A DNA stretch of 64,000 nucleotides. Origin: Aminipila sp963524205 (GTDB lineage Bacteria; Bacillota; Clostridia; Peptostreptococcales; Anaerovoracaceae). Position numbers and translations under genes: made by a program. The DNA is taken from assembly GCA_963524205.1 (NCBI GenBank), contig CAURED010000016.1:36170-100169 (forward strand), given 5' to 3'. The notes beneath the pieces were generated by a model that worked only from the letters and a program-made list of their open reading frames with translations, made no database searches and had not been told where the DNA came from. Of the stretch, positions 35,352 to 43,719 are shown in pieces; the stretch's first letter is position 1; each line of letters begins with the position of its first letter.

Positions 35352-35741
35352 ATGAAATACAAAGCTCCAGGAAAGTGTCCTGTCTGCGGAGAGAAGCTTT
35401 CCATAACAAAGCTAGGCTGTCCCAAATGCTCCACTGCCATCGAAGGTGACTTTCAGCCCTGTGAATTCTGCCGTCTTCCTGAGGATGATCTTGAATTTAT
35501 AAAAGTATTCATCAAATGTAGAGGGAATATTAAGGATGTCGAGAAAGAATTGGGTATCTCCTATCCAACAGTCCGCGGTAAGCTGGACTCTGCGATCAGA
35601 GGTCTGGGTTTTGAGGTTTCTACCAAAGAAACCTTGAAAGAGAACGATGATAAAGCGAATACCAGGAATGAAATCCTTGACCAACTATCCAAAGGAGAAA
35701 TCACCCCAAAAGAAGCGACAGAAAAGCTAAAGAATTTATAA
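35352..35741 (+). CDS. DUF2089 family zinc-ribbon / HTH protein
   Basis: 129 residues. An N-terminal zinc ribbon with four CxxC pairs (CPVCGEKL, LGCPKCST, CEFCRLP) leads to a sigma70-region-4-like HTH (FIKCRGNIKDVEKELGISYPTVRGKLD; quoted in part), the DUF2089 arrangement. The C-terminus (NEILDQLSKGEITPKEATEKLKNL; in part) resembles the SHOCT-like helix found at the start of the next protein. It is first of four genes and probably regulates them. Confidence 0.85.
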   Translation: MKYKAPGKCPVCGEKLSITKLGCPKCSTAIEGDFQPCEFCRLPEDDLEFIKVFIKCRGNIKDVEKELGISYPTVRGKLDSAIRGLGFEVSTKETLKENDDKANTRNEILDQLSKGEITPKEATEKLKNL

Positions 35742-35827
35742 GCGGCTAGTTTAGAACAGCAAGTAATCACATAAGTGATACCGATCTAAATCAGAAAAAA
35801 ATATCATATAATACGGGAGGTTTTATC

Positions 35828-36271
35828 ATGAGTGAACAACAAAAAATATTAGAAATGATTGAAAAAGGACAGATCACAGCGGCCGAAGGAATGGAATTAT
35901 TAGATGCACTGAATGTTACAAAGGAATCTACTTCTGGGCAGGTAACAGCAGCCATCAGTGCCGCTAACCATAAATATAAATTTTTAAAAGTCAGAGTCAC
36001 TTCTGATAATAAAGCGGTGAACGTTAATGTCAATGTTCCCTTAAGGCTGTTAACAACCATAGGAGAAATTGCTGATAAGATGACAGCTATTATACCTGAA
36101 GATGCCCGCAGAAACATGGAAACAAAAGGTATCAATATTTCGAGTATGGATTTTGCCAAGATTATTGAGGAAATCATCAACGGTACCCTGGATGACCCTA
36201 GCATTGTGGATGTTGAAGCATGGGATGAAGCCAGTAAATCCATGATTATGGTGAAGGTTTATGTTGACTAA
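35828..36271 (+). CDS. SHOCT-like domain protein (YvlB-N type)
   Basis: 147 residues. The N-terminal helix pair (ILEMIEKGQITAAEGMELLDAL; quoted in part) is the SHOCT-like motif of YvlB relatives; the rest is a mixed alpha/beta domain (KFLKVRVTSDNKAVNVNVNVP; DVEAWDEASKSMIMVKVYVD, in part). Function unknown. GGGAGG precedes the ATG. It is co-transcribed with DUF2089 and overlaps the next gene by 11 bp. Confidence 0.75.
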   Translation: MSEQQKILEMIEKGQITAAEGMELLDALNVTKESTSGQVTAAISAANHKYKFLKVRVTSDNKAVNVNVNVPLRLLTTIGEIADKMTAIIPEDARRNMETKGINISSMDFAKIIEEIINGTLDDPSIVDVEAWDEASKSMIMVKVYVD

Positions 36272-36572
36272 GGGATTACACATCTTGTGGGTCAAAGTGC
36301 ATATTAGTGGAGGCAAGCCTTTCTATCTTAATTTACCGATATCTTTATATGCTTTTGAGGAGCTGCTTGACTGTGTAATGGACTTACTCGGTGTGGCATG
36401 CTTCTTTACCCCTAATCAACAGTTAACAAACTCCTCATCCATCTCGGTTCATACAATAAAATCACTAATAAAAGCGTTGATCAATCTGATGAATTCGTTG
36501 GTTGGCTGTGAGTCTTATGATCTTGTAAATGTTGAGGTTGAAAATGTTAAGGTATCCATTAAAATCAGATAA
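36261..36572 (+). CDS. Hypothetical protein of the YvlD-type operon
   Basis: 103 residues, not recognised. It starts 11 bp inside the end of the SHOCT-like gene with AAGG upstream and shows two moderately hydrophobic segments (YAFEELLDCVMDLLGVACFF, LIKALINLMNSLVGCESYDL). Alternating charged residues at the C-terminus (NVEVENVKVSIKIR) resemble the end of the preceding protein. Tight packing in the operon supports it as a real gene. Confidence 0.6.
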   Translation: MLTKGLHILWVKVHISGGKPFYLNLPISLYAFEELLDCVMDLLGVACFFTPNQQLTNSSSISVHTIKSLIKALINLMNSLVGCESYDLVNVEVENVKVSIKIR

Positions 36573-36594
36573 AACTTATCCTATGGAGGTTACT

Positions 36595-36942
36595 ATGTCT
36601 AAACTGATATTAAAATATTTATCCATCGTTTCAACAATCTATCTGTTATCCATGGCCATTGGTACGATTACTATTCATAGCATCCCTGCCTTACTTGTTC
36701 TAGGCTTGGTATTATTAGTGGTTAACCTGTTTATAAAGCCTTTGATTCTGCTGCTTACCCTACCTTTCAGTATCGTAACCTTCGGGTTCTTTACCTTTGT
36801 TGTAAACGCCTGGACCATCATGATAGCAGACGGTTTCGTCTCTGGTGTAAGTATGGGCGGTTTCCTTAATTCCTTGCTTGCCGCGTTTATTATAGCAATA
36901 TTACAACATATGCTTCGGGATACAAGTAAGGCAAGAGATTAG
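36595..36942 (+). CDS. yvlD: YvlD-like phage-holin-family membrane protein
   Basis: 115 residues from ATG at 36595 (GGAGGTTACT upstream). Four helices: YLSIVSTIYLLSMAIGTITI, ALLVLGLVLLVVNLFIKPLI, LPFSIVTFGFFTFVVNAWTI, GGFLNSLLAAFIIAILQHML. The NLFIKPLILLLTLPFSIVTFG motif (in part) is typical of the holin-4/YvlD family, not phage holins proper. In Bacillus the related yvlABCD operon is induced by envelope stress, which suggests a similar role here. Confidence 0.85.
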   Translation: MSKLILKYLSIVSTIYLLSMAIGTITIHSIPALLVLGLVLLVVNLFIKPLILLLTLPFSIVTFGFFTFVVNAWTIMIADGFVSGVSMGGFLNSLLAAFIIAILQHMLRDTSKARD

Positions 36943-37045
36943 GATGTGTTTTTCGCCGTTCCCCAGTATATGGGGTTCTATGCACTTATTTACTGCTTTG
37001 AAAAATGTGTCAGGGCCTGATGGCCCCTTAGTATACATCTTAACA

Positions 37046-37366
37046 TTAGTGGGGTGATACAAGTTTTAATCCTATTATGCCTGTGACAATTAGTCCAATG
37101 CAAGCTAATCTCATTATATCAAACGGTTCTTTGAATAATATTATACCTAAAAATACAGTACCCACAGTACCAATCCCTGTCCAAATAGCATAAGCAGACC
37201 CCAAAGGGAGCTCTTTTAAAGCCAATGATAAAAAATAGAAACTTAATATCATTCCAAATACCGTAATTACACTTGGTATCAATTGGGTAAATCCTTGAGA
37301 GTATTTTAAGCTGAAAGCCCACCCCACTTCAAAACCGCCTGCTAAAATTAAAAATAACCATTCCAT
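37046..37366 (-). CDS. gdx: Guanidinium exporter Gdx (SMR family)
   Basis: 106 residues, four helices, full SMR length. The functional Glu13 (LAGGFEVGWAFSLKYSQGF) and GSAYAIWTGIGTVG are those of the SugE/Gdx branch. It exports guanidinium in exchange for protons as an inverted dimer. AAAGGAG precedes the ATG. The guanidine-I riboswitch directly upstream fixes the substrate assignment better than sequence alone. Confidence 0.93.
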   Translation of the reverse strand: MEWLFLILAGGFEVGWAFSLKYSQGFTQLIPSVITVFGMILSFYFLSLALKELPLGSAYAIWTGIGTVGTVFLGIILFKEPFDIMRLACIGLIVTGIIGLKLVSPH

Positions 37367-37400
37367 CGTTTACACTCCTTTCGTTTTAGAAAAACAATAA

Positions 37401-37517
37401 AAAAAAGCCCAGAGCGATATCTTTAAAATATCTCCCAGGCTTTTATCCTTCCGTGAACACAGCATTACTGTGCGTTTTATCTCGGACCAGACCAGTTCTA
37501 AACTGCGGAACCCTATA
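37401..37517 (-). promoter_or_regulatory. Guanidine-I (ykkC) riboswitch with terminator platform
   Basis: Minus-strand order of conserved blocks: AGGGTTCCGC (37515-37506), CTGGTCCGAGAT (37490-37479), ACGGAAGGATAAAAGCC (37455-37439) and the terminator stem AAAGCCTGGGAGATAT / ATATCGCTCTGGGCTTT ending in a run of eight T (to 37401). This is the ykkC subtype 1 consensus that turns on guanidinium exporters when guanidine binds. Confidence 0.93.
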
Positions 37518-37627
37518 AAACTTAAATATCATATTAATTTGTACTGTACTATATTATCTTATCAAAAGACTGTATTAATGTCAATTCTTTTCCTAAAATC
37601 ATTTAGTTGTATGCTCAGTGGAAAATA

Positions 37628-38077
37628 TTAGAATGTAATCTCATACACACACGATTTATCTCCTCTTAAAATGGAACTAACAACCCTGCTTTCTACTTCT
37701 TTCCCCATAATCTTTGAAATCATTTTTTCCGTCATACTTGCGGAACAATTACAAAGAACTGGCGAAATTTTTTTACCGTTCATACATTGCGATATTGGGC
37801 ACACGCAATATTTTTTGTTCTCGTCAACAAGAATTATATTTTTAGTCTCATCATATGTAATAATTTGTCCATATTCTTTTGACATGAACTCAATGAACCC
37901 TTGTAAATCTCCAACATATTTTTCTAGCACTTGTTCCATCGATTTATAATGACATGCACCACATTGATCTAAAAGTAATGCACATTTTTCTTGAGTGCAA
38001 TTCTTTTCTATGCTGTTCAATAATTCACTAAGCCATTCCATGCTGAAATTTTGAGCCCATTCCTTATAACCGTCCAT
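37628..38077 (-). CDS. Cysteine-rich protein, possibly ATC-hydrolase/V4R-like
   Basis: 149 residues with many cysteines in spaced pairs (KNCTQEKCALLLDQCGACHY; KYCVCPISQCMNG; PVLCNCSAS; GDKSCVYEI). The C-terminal pattern (VESRVVSSILRGDKSCVYEI) resembles the end of L-2-amino-thiazoline-4-carboxylate hydrolase-like and V4R small-molecule domains, where cysteines bind metal. No partner gene; AAAGGAG precedes the ATG. The function call is tentative. Confidence 0.5.
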   Translation of the reverse strand: MDGYKEWAQNFSMEWLSELLNSIEKNCTQEKCALLLDQCGACHYKSMEQVLEKYVGDLQGFIEFMSKEYGQIITYDETKNIILVDENKKYCVCPISQCMNGKKISPVLCNCSASMTEKMISKIMGKEVESRVVSSILRGDKSCVYEITF

Positions 38078-38204
38078 ATTAATCTCCTTTTTCCAAATGT
38101 ACTTAACACCTTTATTATGGTGTTTAACTATGATTTCTTTTATATTTACAAATGTACCATTTCATTCTGTATAAATAAACCTCATGCTCTATTAATAAAA
38201 GAAA

Positions 38205-38237
38205 ATGAGTCAATACGGTAAAACCGTATCGACTCAT
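38205..38237 (-). terminator. Intrinsic terminator after the CD3324-like gene
   Basis: ATGAGTCAATACGGT (38205-38219) / ACCGTATCGACTCAT (38223-38237), one mismatch, followed on the minus strand by TTTTCTTTTATT. Confidence 0.8.
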
Positions 38238-38255
38238 CTTTTAATCATTTCCACG

Positions 38256-38522
38256 TTATTTTTGCTGTCTGATTATTCTTTGAATGCTTTTCACAGAAAG
38301 AAAATACTTTTGAGACAAGCAGTCTGAAGTCTGCCCCTTCATATAATCATCATAGATTCTTTTATTCCTAATTTTCAATTCTTCACGAGTGGAAGTATTA
38401 GCACCCCACTCGTGCTTATTATCATCTAATTTGGGAATGTAGATGCATTTGCCATCTACATACTCTTGTATCTTTACAAGTAAATCTATAGGCAAAAGTT
38501 GTGTAGCTTTTATATAGCTCAT
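38256..38522 (-). CDS. CD3324-like HTH protein
   Basis: 88 residues: ILVKIQEYVDGKCIYIP-like segment (LPIDLLVKIQEYVDGKCIYI), then WGANTSTREELKIRNKRIYD and an HTH (QTSDCLSQKYFLSVKSIQRI). This matches the small Mor/CD3324-type DNA-binding proteins common in clostridia. Target unknown. AGGAGAGCAAT precedes the start. Confidence 0.75.
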   Translation of the reverse strand: MSYIKATQLLPIDLLVKIQEYVDGKCIYIPKLDDNKHEWGANTSTREELKIRNKRIYDDYMKGQTSDCLSQKYFLSVKSIQRIIRQQK

Positions 38523-38717
38523 ATTGCTCTCCTAAACTTTATTTTTCTTGCTAGGACTAGCATAAGCTATTTACAGCTCATATTGAATTTGTATTCAAGG
38601 TTGCAATAGCCTATGCTATGCAATAGTAACGATAGGATTAAGCATATGCTATCAGCCCTCCTTTGCTTTCATATTTTTCATAAATATACCATTATATAAT
38701 TTTACTGTCAATCCCCC

Positions 38718-40163
38718 TCAATTTCCAATATACACAGTTTTACTTGTTTGATTCCATTTTACGTTGTAACCAAAAGCCTCCATGACTGCCCTTATAGGCA
38801 AATAAGTACGTCCCCCTATGATTACTGCTCCGCTGTCAATATGAACGCTTTCACCATTTACCAAAATATATTTTTGATTTATTGGTATCTGTACTGTTAT
38901 ATTTTCCTTTATTGCTTTTACCATTTTAGTTTTTTCATCATAAGACACCTCAGCACCTATTTTTTCAAGAGGTTTTCGCAGTGGCACATCCGTTCTGCTT
39001 GCCGCATCTATAAAAGGTACACCCATGTTGTCTTCTTCTAAGAACTTCAATTCTTCATTATCTATTACAACTGTAACATGATACTCTACACTACCTCTTG
39101 TAATTCCCGAAAGCCTTCCTATAACCTCATCAATCATAGATATTGCACTATATTTTGCCAGCTTTTCATCACGCCAATCCACATCTTCGTTTATATCAAA
39201 AATCATAACCCCGCCGCATTTTGACAAAGCAAGCAGTGTTTTATCACGAAGAGTATTCAATCCATTATAATATGACTCCAGAGGGACTGTTTTCACATAA
39301 TCGTGATATGCATTTTGTGTCTCACTTTTTACAAGTTCCCTGTACTGAATCCAGCTTGGTCCAGCATAAAGTGGCATGCCTAAAACGATTTTATCCGCAT
39401 TGACTCCCCTGTTCAGCCAATATTCAATGGAGGTATTTGCAAACCATAATGGACTGTGATTGACATCACTATTCAGGTCATAACTCATAAGATTTATGAA
39501 CGAAAAACAGTTTACGGTTTCATCTGTTATAGATGCTATAGCTTCCCACGCATTGACTCCATCAGCGGCCCCTGTCCCTGCTACTGACACAGAGAGTTCT
39601 TTCCCTTCTTTTCTAAGCTTTTCTGACAACAGTTTAACTGTAGCCTCATAATCTGTAGCTGTGGCATATCTTGGATATTCCCAGTCAAAATCCACTCCAT
39701 CTAATTTGTTTTCCAAAACAAATTTTAAAAGATTGTCTGTAAAATTCTCACGAAGATCTTTGCTTGCACCTATCGTTTCAAAAACTTCCTTTAAGGGAGT
39801 ATTTTGGTATGAATATCCTCCAACTGCTATGAAAACTTTTGTACCTGATTTGTGAGCTATAGATACTATTTCAGCCAGCTCATCCTTCTTTTCTATATGA
39901 ATTAACCCTCCATCCTTAGTTGGAATTAAAAATCCGTATATGATATGTGTAAACTTATCAAACTGCACCTCTTCTATAGGATTATTAAATGCATCACCAC
40001 AGTAATACCCTACAACTCTAAATTTATCATTAATATCATTTAGCTGCCTATTACCGCTTTCATCCGCAAAAGCTGTGACTGGCATAGTAACCAACATACT
40101 CACAATTCCAATTATTAGTATCACATCACATAAACCTTTTAAACTTCTTTTTCTTATCCCCAT
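38718..40163 (-). CDS. Secreted GH18 glycosidase with copper-amine-oxidase-like stalk domain
   Basis: 481 residues. A signal peptide (to ~AFADES, 36 aa) is followed by a GH18 barrel (~45-345) with VFIAVGGYSYQNTPL and the catalytic LDGVDFDWEYP intact. The C-terminal ~100 residues contain stalk_CuAO-N repeats (VPFIDAASRTDVPLRKPLEK; GGRTYLPIRAVMEAFGYNVKW, in part), a cell-surface anchor module. It probably trims chitin- or peptidoglycan-like glycans at the surface. AAATGGAGGG precedes the ATG. Confidence 0.9.
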   Translation of the reverse strand: MGIRKRSLKGLCDVILIIGIVSMLVTMPVTAFADESGNRQLNDINDKFRVVGYYCGDAFNNPIEEVQFDKFTHIIYGFLIPTKDGGLIHIEKKDELAEIVSIAHKSGTKVFIAVGGYSYQNTPLKEVFETIGASKDLRENFTDNLLKFVLENKLDGVDFDWEYPRYATATDYEATVKLLSEKLRKEGKELSVSVAGTGAADGVNAWEAIASITDETVNCFSFINLMSYDLNSDVNHSPLWFANTSIEYWLNRGVNADKIVLGMPLYAGPSWIQYRELVKSETQNAYHDYVKTVPLESYYNGLNTLRDKTLLALSKCGGVMIFDINEDVDWRDEKLAKYSAISMIDEVIGRLSGITRGSVEYHVTVVIDNEELKFLEEDNMGVPFIDAASRTDVPLRKPLEKIGAEVSYDEKTKMVKAIKENITVQIPINQKYILVNGESVHIDSGAVIIGGRTYLPIRAVMEAFGYNVKWNQTSKTVYIGN

Positions 40164-40331
40164 ATCTTCCCTCCATTTCGGCTACACTAATACCTTGTAC
40201 CCTTGTCTGTCTATTAGCTATTTTGTATTATATTCACAATCTCCTCTTTCTTCAATATTTTTTTATATTTTACCATAGTTTATAACTTTTTCTATTTTTG
40301 GGATACATAATAAAAATAATGCTATTTTTAA

Positions 40332-40368
40332 AAAAACACCATCTTGTATAACCCAAGATGGTGTTTTT
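40332..40368 (-). terminator. Terminator of the purine-salvage operon
   Basis: AAAAACACCATCTT (40332-40345) / AAGATGGTGTTTTT (40355-40368), perfect 14-bp stem with flanking A- and T-runs. Confidence 0.88.
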
Positions 40369-40383
40369 TAATAAATCTATAAT

Positions 40384-41949
40384 TTATACATAATCATAAT
40401 CATCAATAGTATCCAGCCATTTGCCACGGCCAGTATGAAGGATAAAGCACATTACCGCCATAATTAAATAGCCTATGGTAAATTGGGATGTTGGATAAAA
40501 ACCTAACCCTGCACTATGTATAAATCCAAACATGGAAAGTGCAGATCCAACTAACGCTGCTATGCCAGCCTTGTCCAAACGTCTGTCAATGATAAACACA
40601 GTCAATGTTCCAAGGATAATGCCTATGACAATGGCCCCTGATTTTACCGCTGGGACACCGTTCCACATAACACCTGAATCCAGTAGCCGCTGGGATACTT
40701 GTGAGCCATAGCCTACAAGTCCTGAAGGCAATTTCTCTGTCCATATATTTGCAAGGCCAACCGCTCCCGTAACCTGAGTATATAAAAAGTCTGCAATGGG
40801 CGGTACCATAGCAATTCCGATTCCGGCGTAATGCTTCTTGTCACATGCTCTGAATGATTGAGAGAGCATAATGATGGAGCACCATAAATATGTAATCGCA
40901 GCAATAGCTGGTGGAACTAACGCGCTAAAGAAAGTAAAGAGTCCACATACACCTGCTAGGGCAAGAAGAATTCCTCCGACCCATGAGAACCCTATATTGG
41001 ATCCTGTTTTCTTTAGTCCCGCATGACCAAGCCAAACGGTATTTGGAACAACACCACCAAATATTGCTGAAATCATAGTACTAATGCCATCTGCAAATTG
41101 TGCCTCTCTAACGCTGTAATTATCGCCTGCAGCATTTGCTCCTTCTACATTGTCCATTGTCTCAATAAAGTTATAAATATTAACTGGAATAATAATGCTT
41201 AGGTATGGTAAAACAACAGTAAAACCGTTGATCAATGATTGTATCGTAGTAACAGGATTTGGTATAAATAAGCCGACACCTGTAAAATCAACATGGGTAC
41301 GTCCAATTGCCAAAGCATAAATGATTCCACCTACAATAGCAACGGCAAATGGTGGTATTCTCTTGGGAAATAAATAGCCTCCAAAAACACCAACGATTCC
41401 TACAAGGAATATAGGTAGACCAAGAATAGGATCTCCAAATAAATCAAAAACACCTTGTGTAGCCATCCAGATAAAGCCGATTCCTGCTACAGTTCCAAGA
41501 AGCGCAGCACGTGGAATATGCTTTTTCATCCATGGCCCAATAAAACCACCACAAAATTCAACAAATCCACCAATGAAGCAAGCTGCCACAGCTGCAGACC
41601 ATGCAAGATAAGGATCTTTTAGTGAAAAATGTAATGGCATAATTACCCCATATAACATAACAAACATGGCGGGCGTAGAGATGCCTGAAGGCAGTGCCGT
41701 TACATCTGTTCTTCCTTCTTTCTTGGCTAATTTAGCCGCCATATATGCGTAGTAAAAACACCCTGCCAATAATCCCATAGACATGCCCGGAATAACTCTT
41801 CCGTAAACCAGGTCAGCCGGCCAGCCTAGTACCCCTGACAGAGTTGCAATAACAATGATGTAGTTCACAATATTGTTTGCAAGAATATAAGTTAACCCTC
41901 CTATATCTCCTCTATTGAAGAGTGTTAACCGTTTTTCACTTTTAGTCAT
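40384..41949 (-). CDS. NCS2-type nucleobase permease
   Basis: 521 residues, about 12-14 helices, with the NCS2 pattern (DVTALPSGISTPAMFVMLYG, in part; IPVNIYNFIETMDNVEGA). The glutamate-containing IETMDNVEGANAAGD region corresponds to the substrate-binding segment of AzgA/uracil-xanthine permeases. It is last gene of an operon with two adenine deaminase paralogues, so adenine or hypoxanthine uptake is likely. AGGAGATATATTT precedes the start. Confidence 0.85.
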   Translation of the reverse strand: MTKSEKRLTLFNRGDIGGLTYILANNIVNYIIVIATLSGVLGWPADLVYGRVIPGMSMGLLAGCFYYAYMAAKLAKKEGRTDVTALPSGISTPAMFVMLYGVIMPLHFSLKDPYLAWSAAVAACFIGGFVEFCGGFIGPWMKKHIPRAALLGTVAGIGFIWMATQGVFDLFGDPILGLPIFLVGIVGVFGGYLFPKRIPPFAVAIVGGIIYALAIGRTHVDFTGVGLFIPNPVTTIQSLINGFTVVLPYLSIIIPVNIYNFIETMDNVEGANAAGDNYSVREAQFADGISTMISAIFGGVVPNTVWLGHAGLKKTGSNIGFSWVGGILLALAGVCGLFTFFSALVPPAIAAITYLWCSIIMLSQSFRACDKKHYAGIGIAMVPPIADFLYTQVTGAVGLANIWTEKLPSGLVGYGSQVSQRLLDSGVMWNGVPAVKSGAIVIGIILGTLTVFIIDRRLDKAGIAALVGSALSMFGFIHSAGLGFYPTSQFTIGYLIMAVMCFILHTGRGKWLDTIDDYDYV

Positions 41950-41972
41950 AAATATATCTCCTATATTATTTA

Positions 41973-43703
41973 TTAAGCTTCAATCGTTATAAAGTCAAAT
42001 TTAGTTACATCAAACAAGCCCATGTCTGTAAGTTTTATTTCTGGAATAACTGCTAAAGACATAAAGCATAGGGTCATAACAGGTTCAACATCCTGATTGA
42101 TATGAAGAGTTTCATGGGCAGTTTTGTGAATATGAGTTAGCTTTTCATGAACCCACTCACCACTTCTATCGCTCATAAGCCCAGCTATAGGCATTGGCAT
42201 ACTTTCCAGAACTTTCTGATCTTTCACAAGAATAATTCCACCATCCTGCTTGATCAGCTGCTCTACAGCGAATGCCATATCTTCGTCATTCACACCAACC
42301 ACAATGATGTTATGAGAATCATGGGCTACAGAAAGTGCAACTGCTCCTTCTCTAATGCCATATCCTTTTAATAAGGCTACAGCTACATTCCCTGTATCCT
42401 GATGACGTTCAACCACTGAAACCTTAACAATATCAGAAGAGGGATCATAGATAAATTCTCCATTTTCATCACGTTTAATTTCTGCCACTTCTTTACTGGT
42501 CACCACACCACCAGGCAAAATGTTAATCACATTTGCTTGGTGCGAATTAATTTGTAATCGCAGCTTTTCCTTTGAAAAATCCTTTACATGAAAACTTCCT
42601 TTTGTTTCTGATATATCATATGGATTAACCGGTAAATTGTAGGTTCCATTTGATGCTGCTTCTTGTCCCGCAATAAATACTTTTTGAACCTTAAAATCTG
42701 TAAGATTATCCATCAGCACGATATCTGCCCTGAGACCTGGTGCGATAGCCCCTCTGTCTTCTAGCCCAAAACACTCCGCTGAATTTAAGCTTGCCATTTG
42801 TATGGCTATAATCGGGTCCATTCCCTCTCCTACACAAATCCGCAAGTGATTATCAAGATGGCCTATACTTAAAATCGTCTTGGGCTGACAATCATCTGCA
42901 CAAAGAAGGCAGCGTCTACTATTAAGAGGAGTTACGCCTTTTAGTAATTCTTTCAGGTTATGACAAGCGGAACCTTGACGAAGCAACACATACATACCTC
43001 TTGCAATTCTATCCTGCATTTCTTCTACAGTAGCGCATTCATGATCTGTATGAATTCTTGCGGCAGCATAAGCGTTCAGTGCATTGCCTGTTACTCCGGG
43101 ACTGTGCCCGTCAATGCACTTCCCTTGATTTTTTGCAATCAAAAGTTTATCTAAGACACCGTCATTGGCCCCTATTACACCGGGGAAATCCATGAATTCT
43201 CCCAGTCCAAGAATTTTTTCATGTTTTATTGGCTCTTTCATGACCTCTGCATCAATGACCGCTCCAGCATGCTCAAAGGGCGTTGCAGGCACACAGGAAG
43301 GAAGCATCCATTTAATGTCTAAGGCCGTTCCTTCTGAGGCCTTTATCATATAGTCTAAGCCTTTTAACCCACATACATTGGCAATTTCATGAGGATCTGC
43401 AATAATTGTGGTTGTTCCATGGGGAACAATGAGCCTGCCAAGCTCCTCTGGGCTGACATAAGAAGATTCCACATGAATATGGCTGTCTATAAAACCTGGG
43501 GCTGCATATTGACCTTTTGCATCAATTTGATGGAGTCCTTCATAATGTCCCACTCCCGCAATAAGACCTTCACATAGAGCAATATCGCCTTCTATAATAA
43601 CTACGTTATATACATCTACAACTTTGCAGTTTTTTATAACAAGATCTGCAGAAATTCTTCCTGCAGCAATATCAATTAATTTTTTTAGTTGTTTCTTTTC
43701 CAT
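41973..43703 (-). CDS. ade: Adenine deaminase
   Basis: 576 residues, full length. Converts adenine to hypoxanthine and ammonia. The binuclear metal site is intact: His75 and His77 (DSHIHVESS), Glu169 (GLGEFMDFPG), His200 (GHSPG), His221 (DHECAT) and the Asp pair in CADD; DPHEIANVCG is also present. The C-terminal domain (PMPIAGLMSDRSGEWV) is typical. AAGGAG precedes the ATG. Second gene of the operon. Confidence 0.95.
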   Translation of the reverse strand: MEKKQLKKLIDIAAGRISADLVIKNCKVVDVYNVVIIEGDIALCEGLIAGVGHYEGLHQIDAKGQYAAPGFIDSHIHVESSYVSPEELGRLIVPHGTTTIIADPHEIANVCGLKGLDYMIKASEGTALDIKWMLPSCVPATPFEHAGAVIDAEVMKEPIKHEKILGLGEFMDFPGVIGANDGVLDKLLIAKNQGKCIDGHSPGVTGNALNAYAAARIHTDHECATVEEMQDRIARGMYVLLRQGSACHNLKELLKGVTPLNSRRCLLCADDCQPKTILSIGHLDNHLRICVGEGMDPIIAIQMASLNSAECFGLEDRGAIAPGLRADIVLMDNLTDFKVQKVFIAGQEAASNGTYNLPVNPYDISETKGSFHVKDFSKEKLRLQINSHQANVINILPGGVVTSKEVAEIKRDENGEFIYDPSSDIVKVSVVERHQDTGNVAVALLKGYGIREGAVALSVAHDSHNIIVVGVNDEDMAFAVEQLIKQDGGIILVKDQKVLESMPMPIAGLMSDRSGEWVHEKLTHIHKTAHETLHINQDVEPVMTLCFMSLAVIPEIKLTDMGLFDVTKFDFITIEA

Positions 43704-43719
43704 TGTCTGACACTCCTTA

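Noticed and set aside
36595..36942. Phage holin
   Set aside because: The family name includes holin, but the operon context (DUF2089, SHOCT-like) and absence of phage genes point to the YvlD envelope protein.
38600..38690. Repeated GCATAGC/GCTATGC blocks upstream of the second GH18 gene as an operator or small RNA
   Set aside because: The repeats are short, irregular and allow several weak folds; no consistent dyad or promoter geometry.
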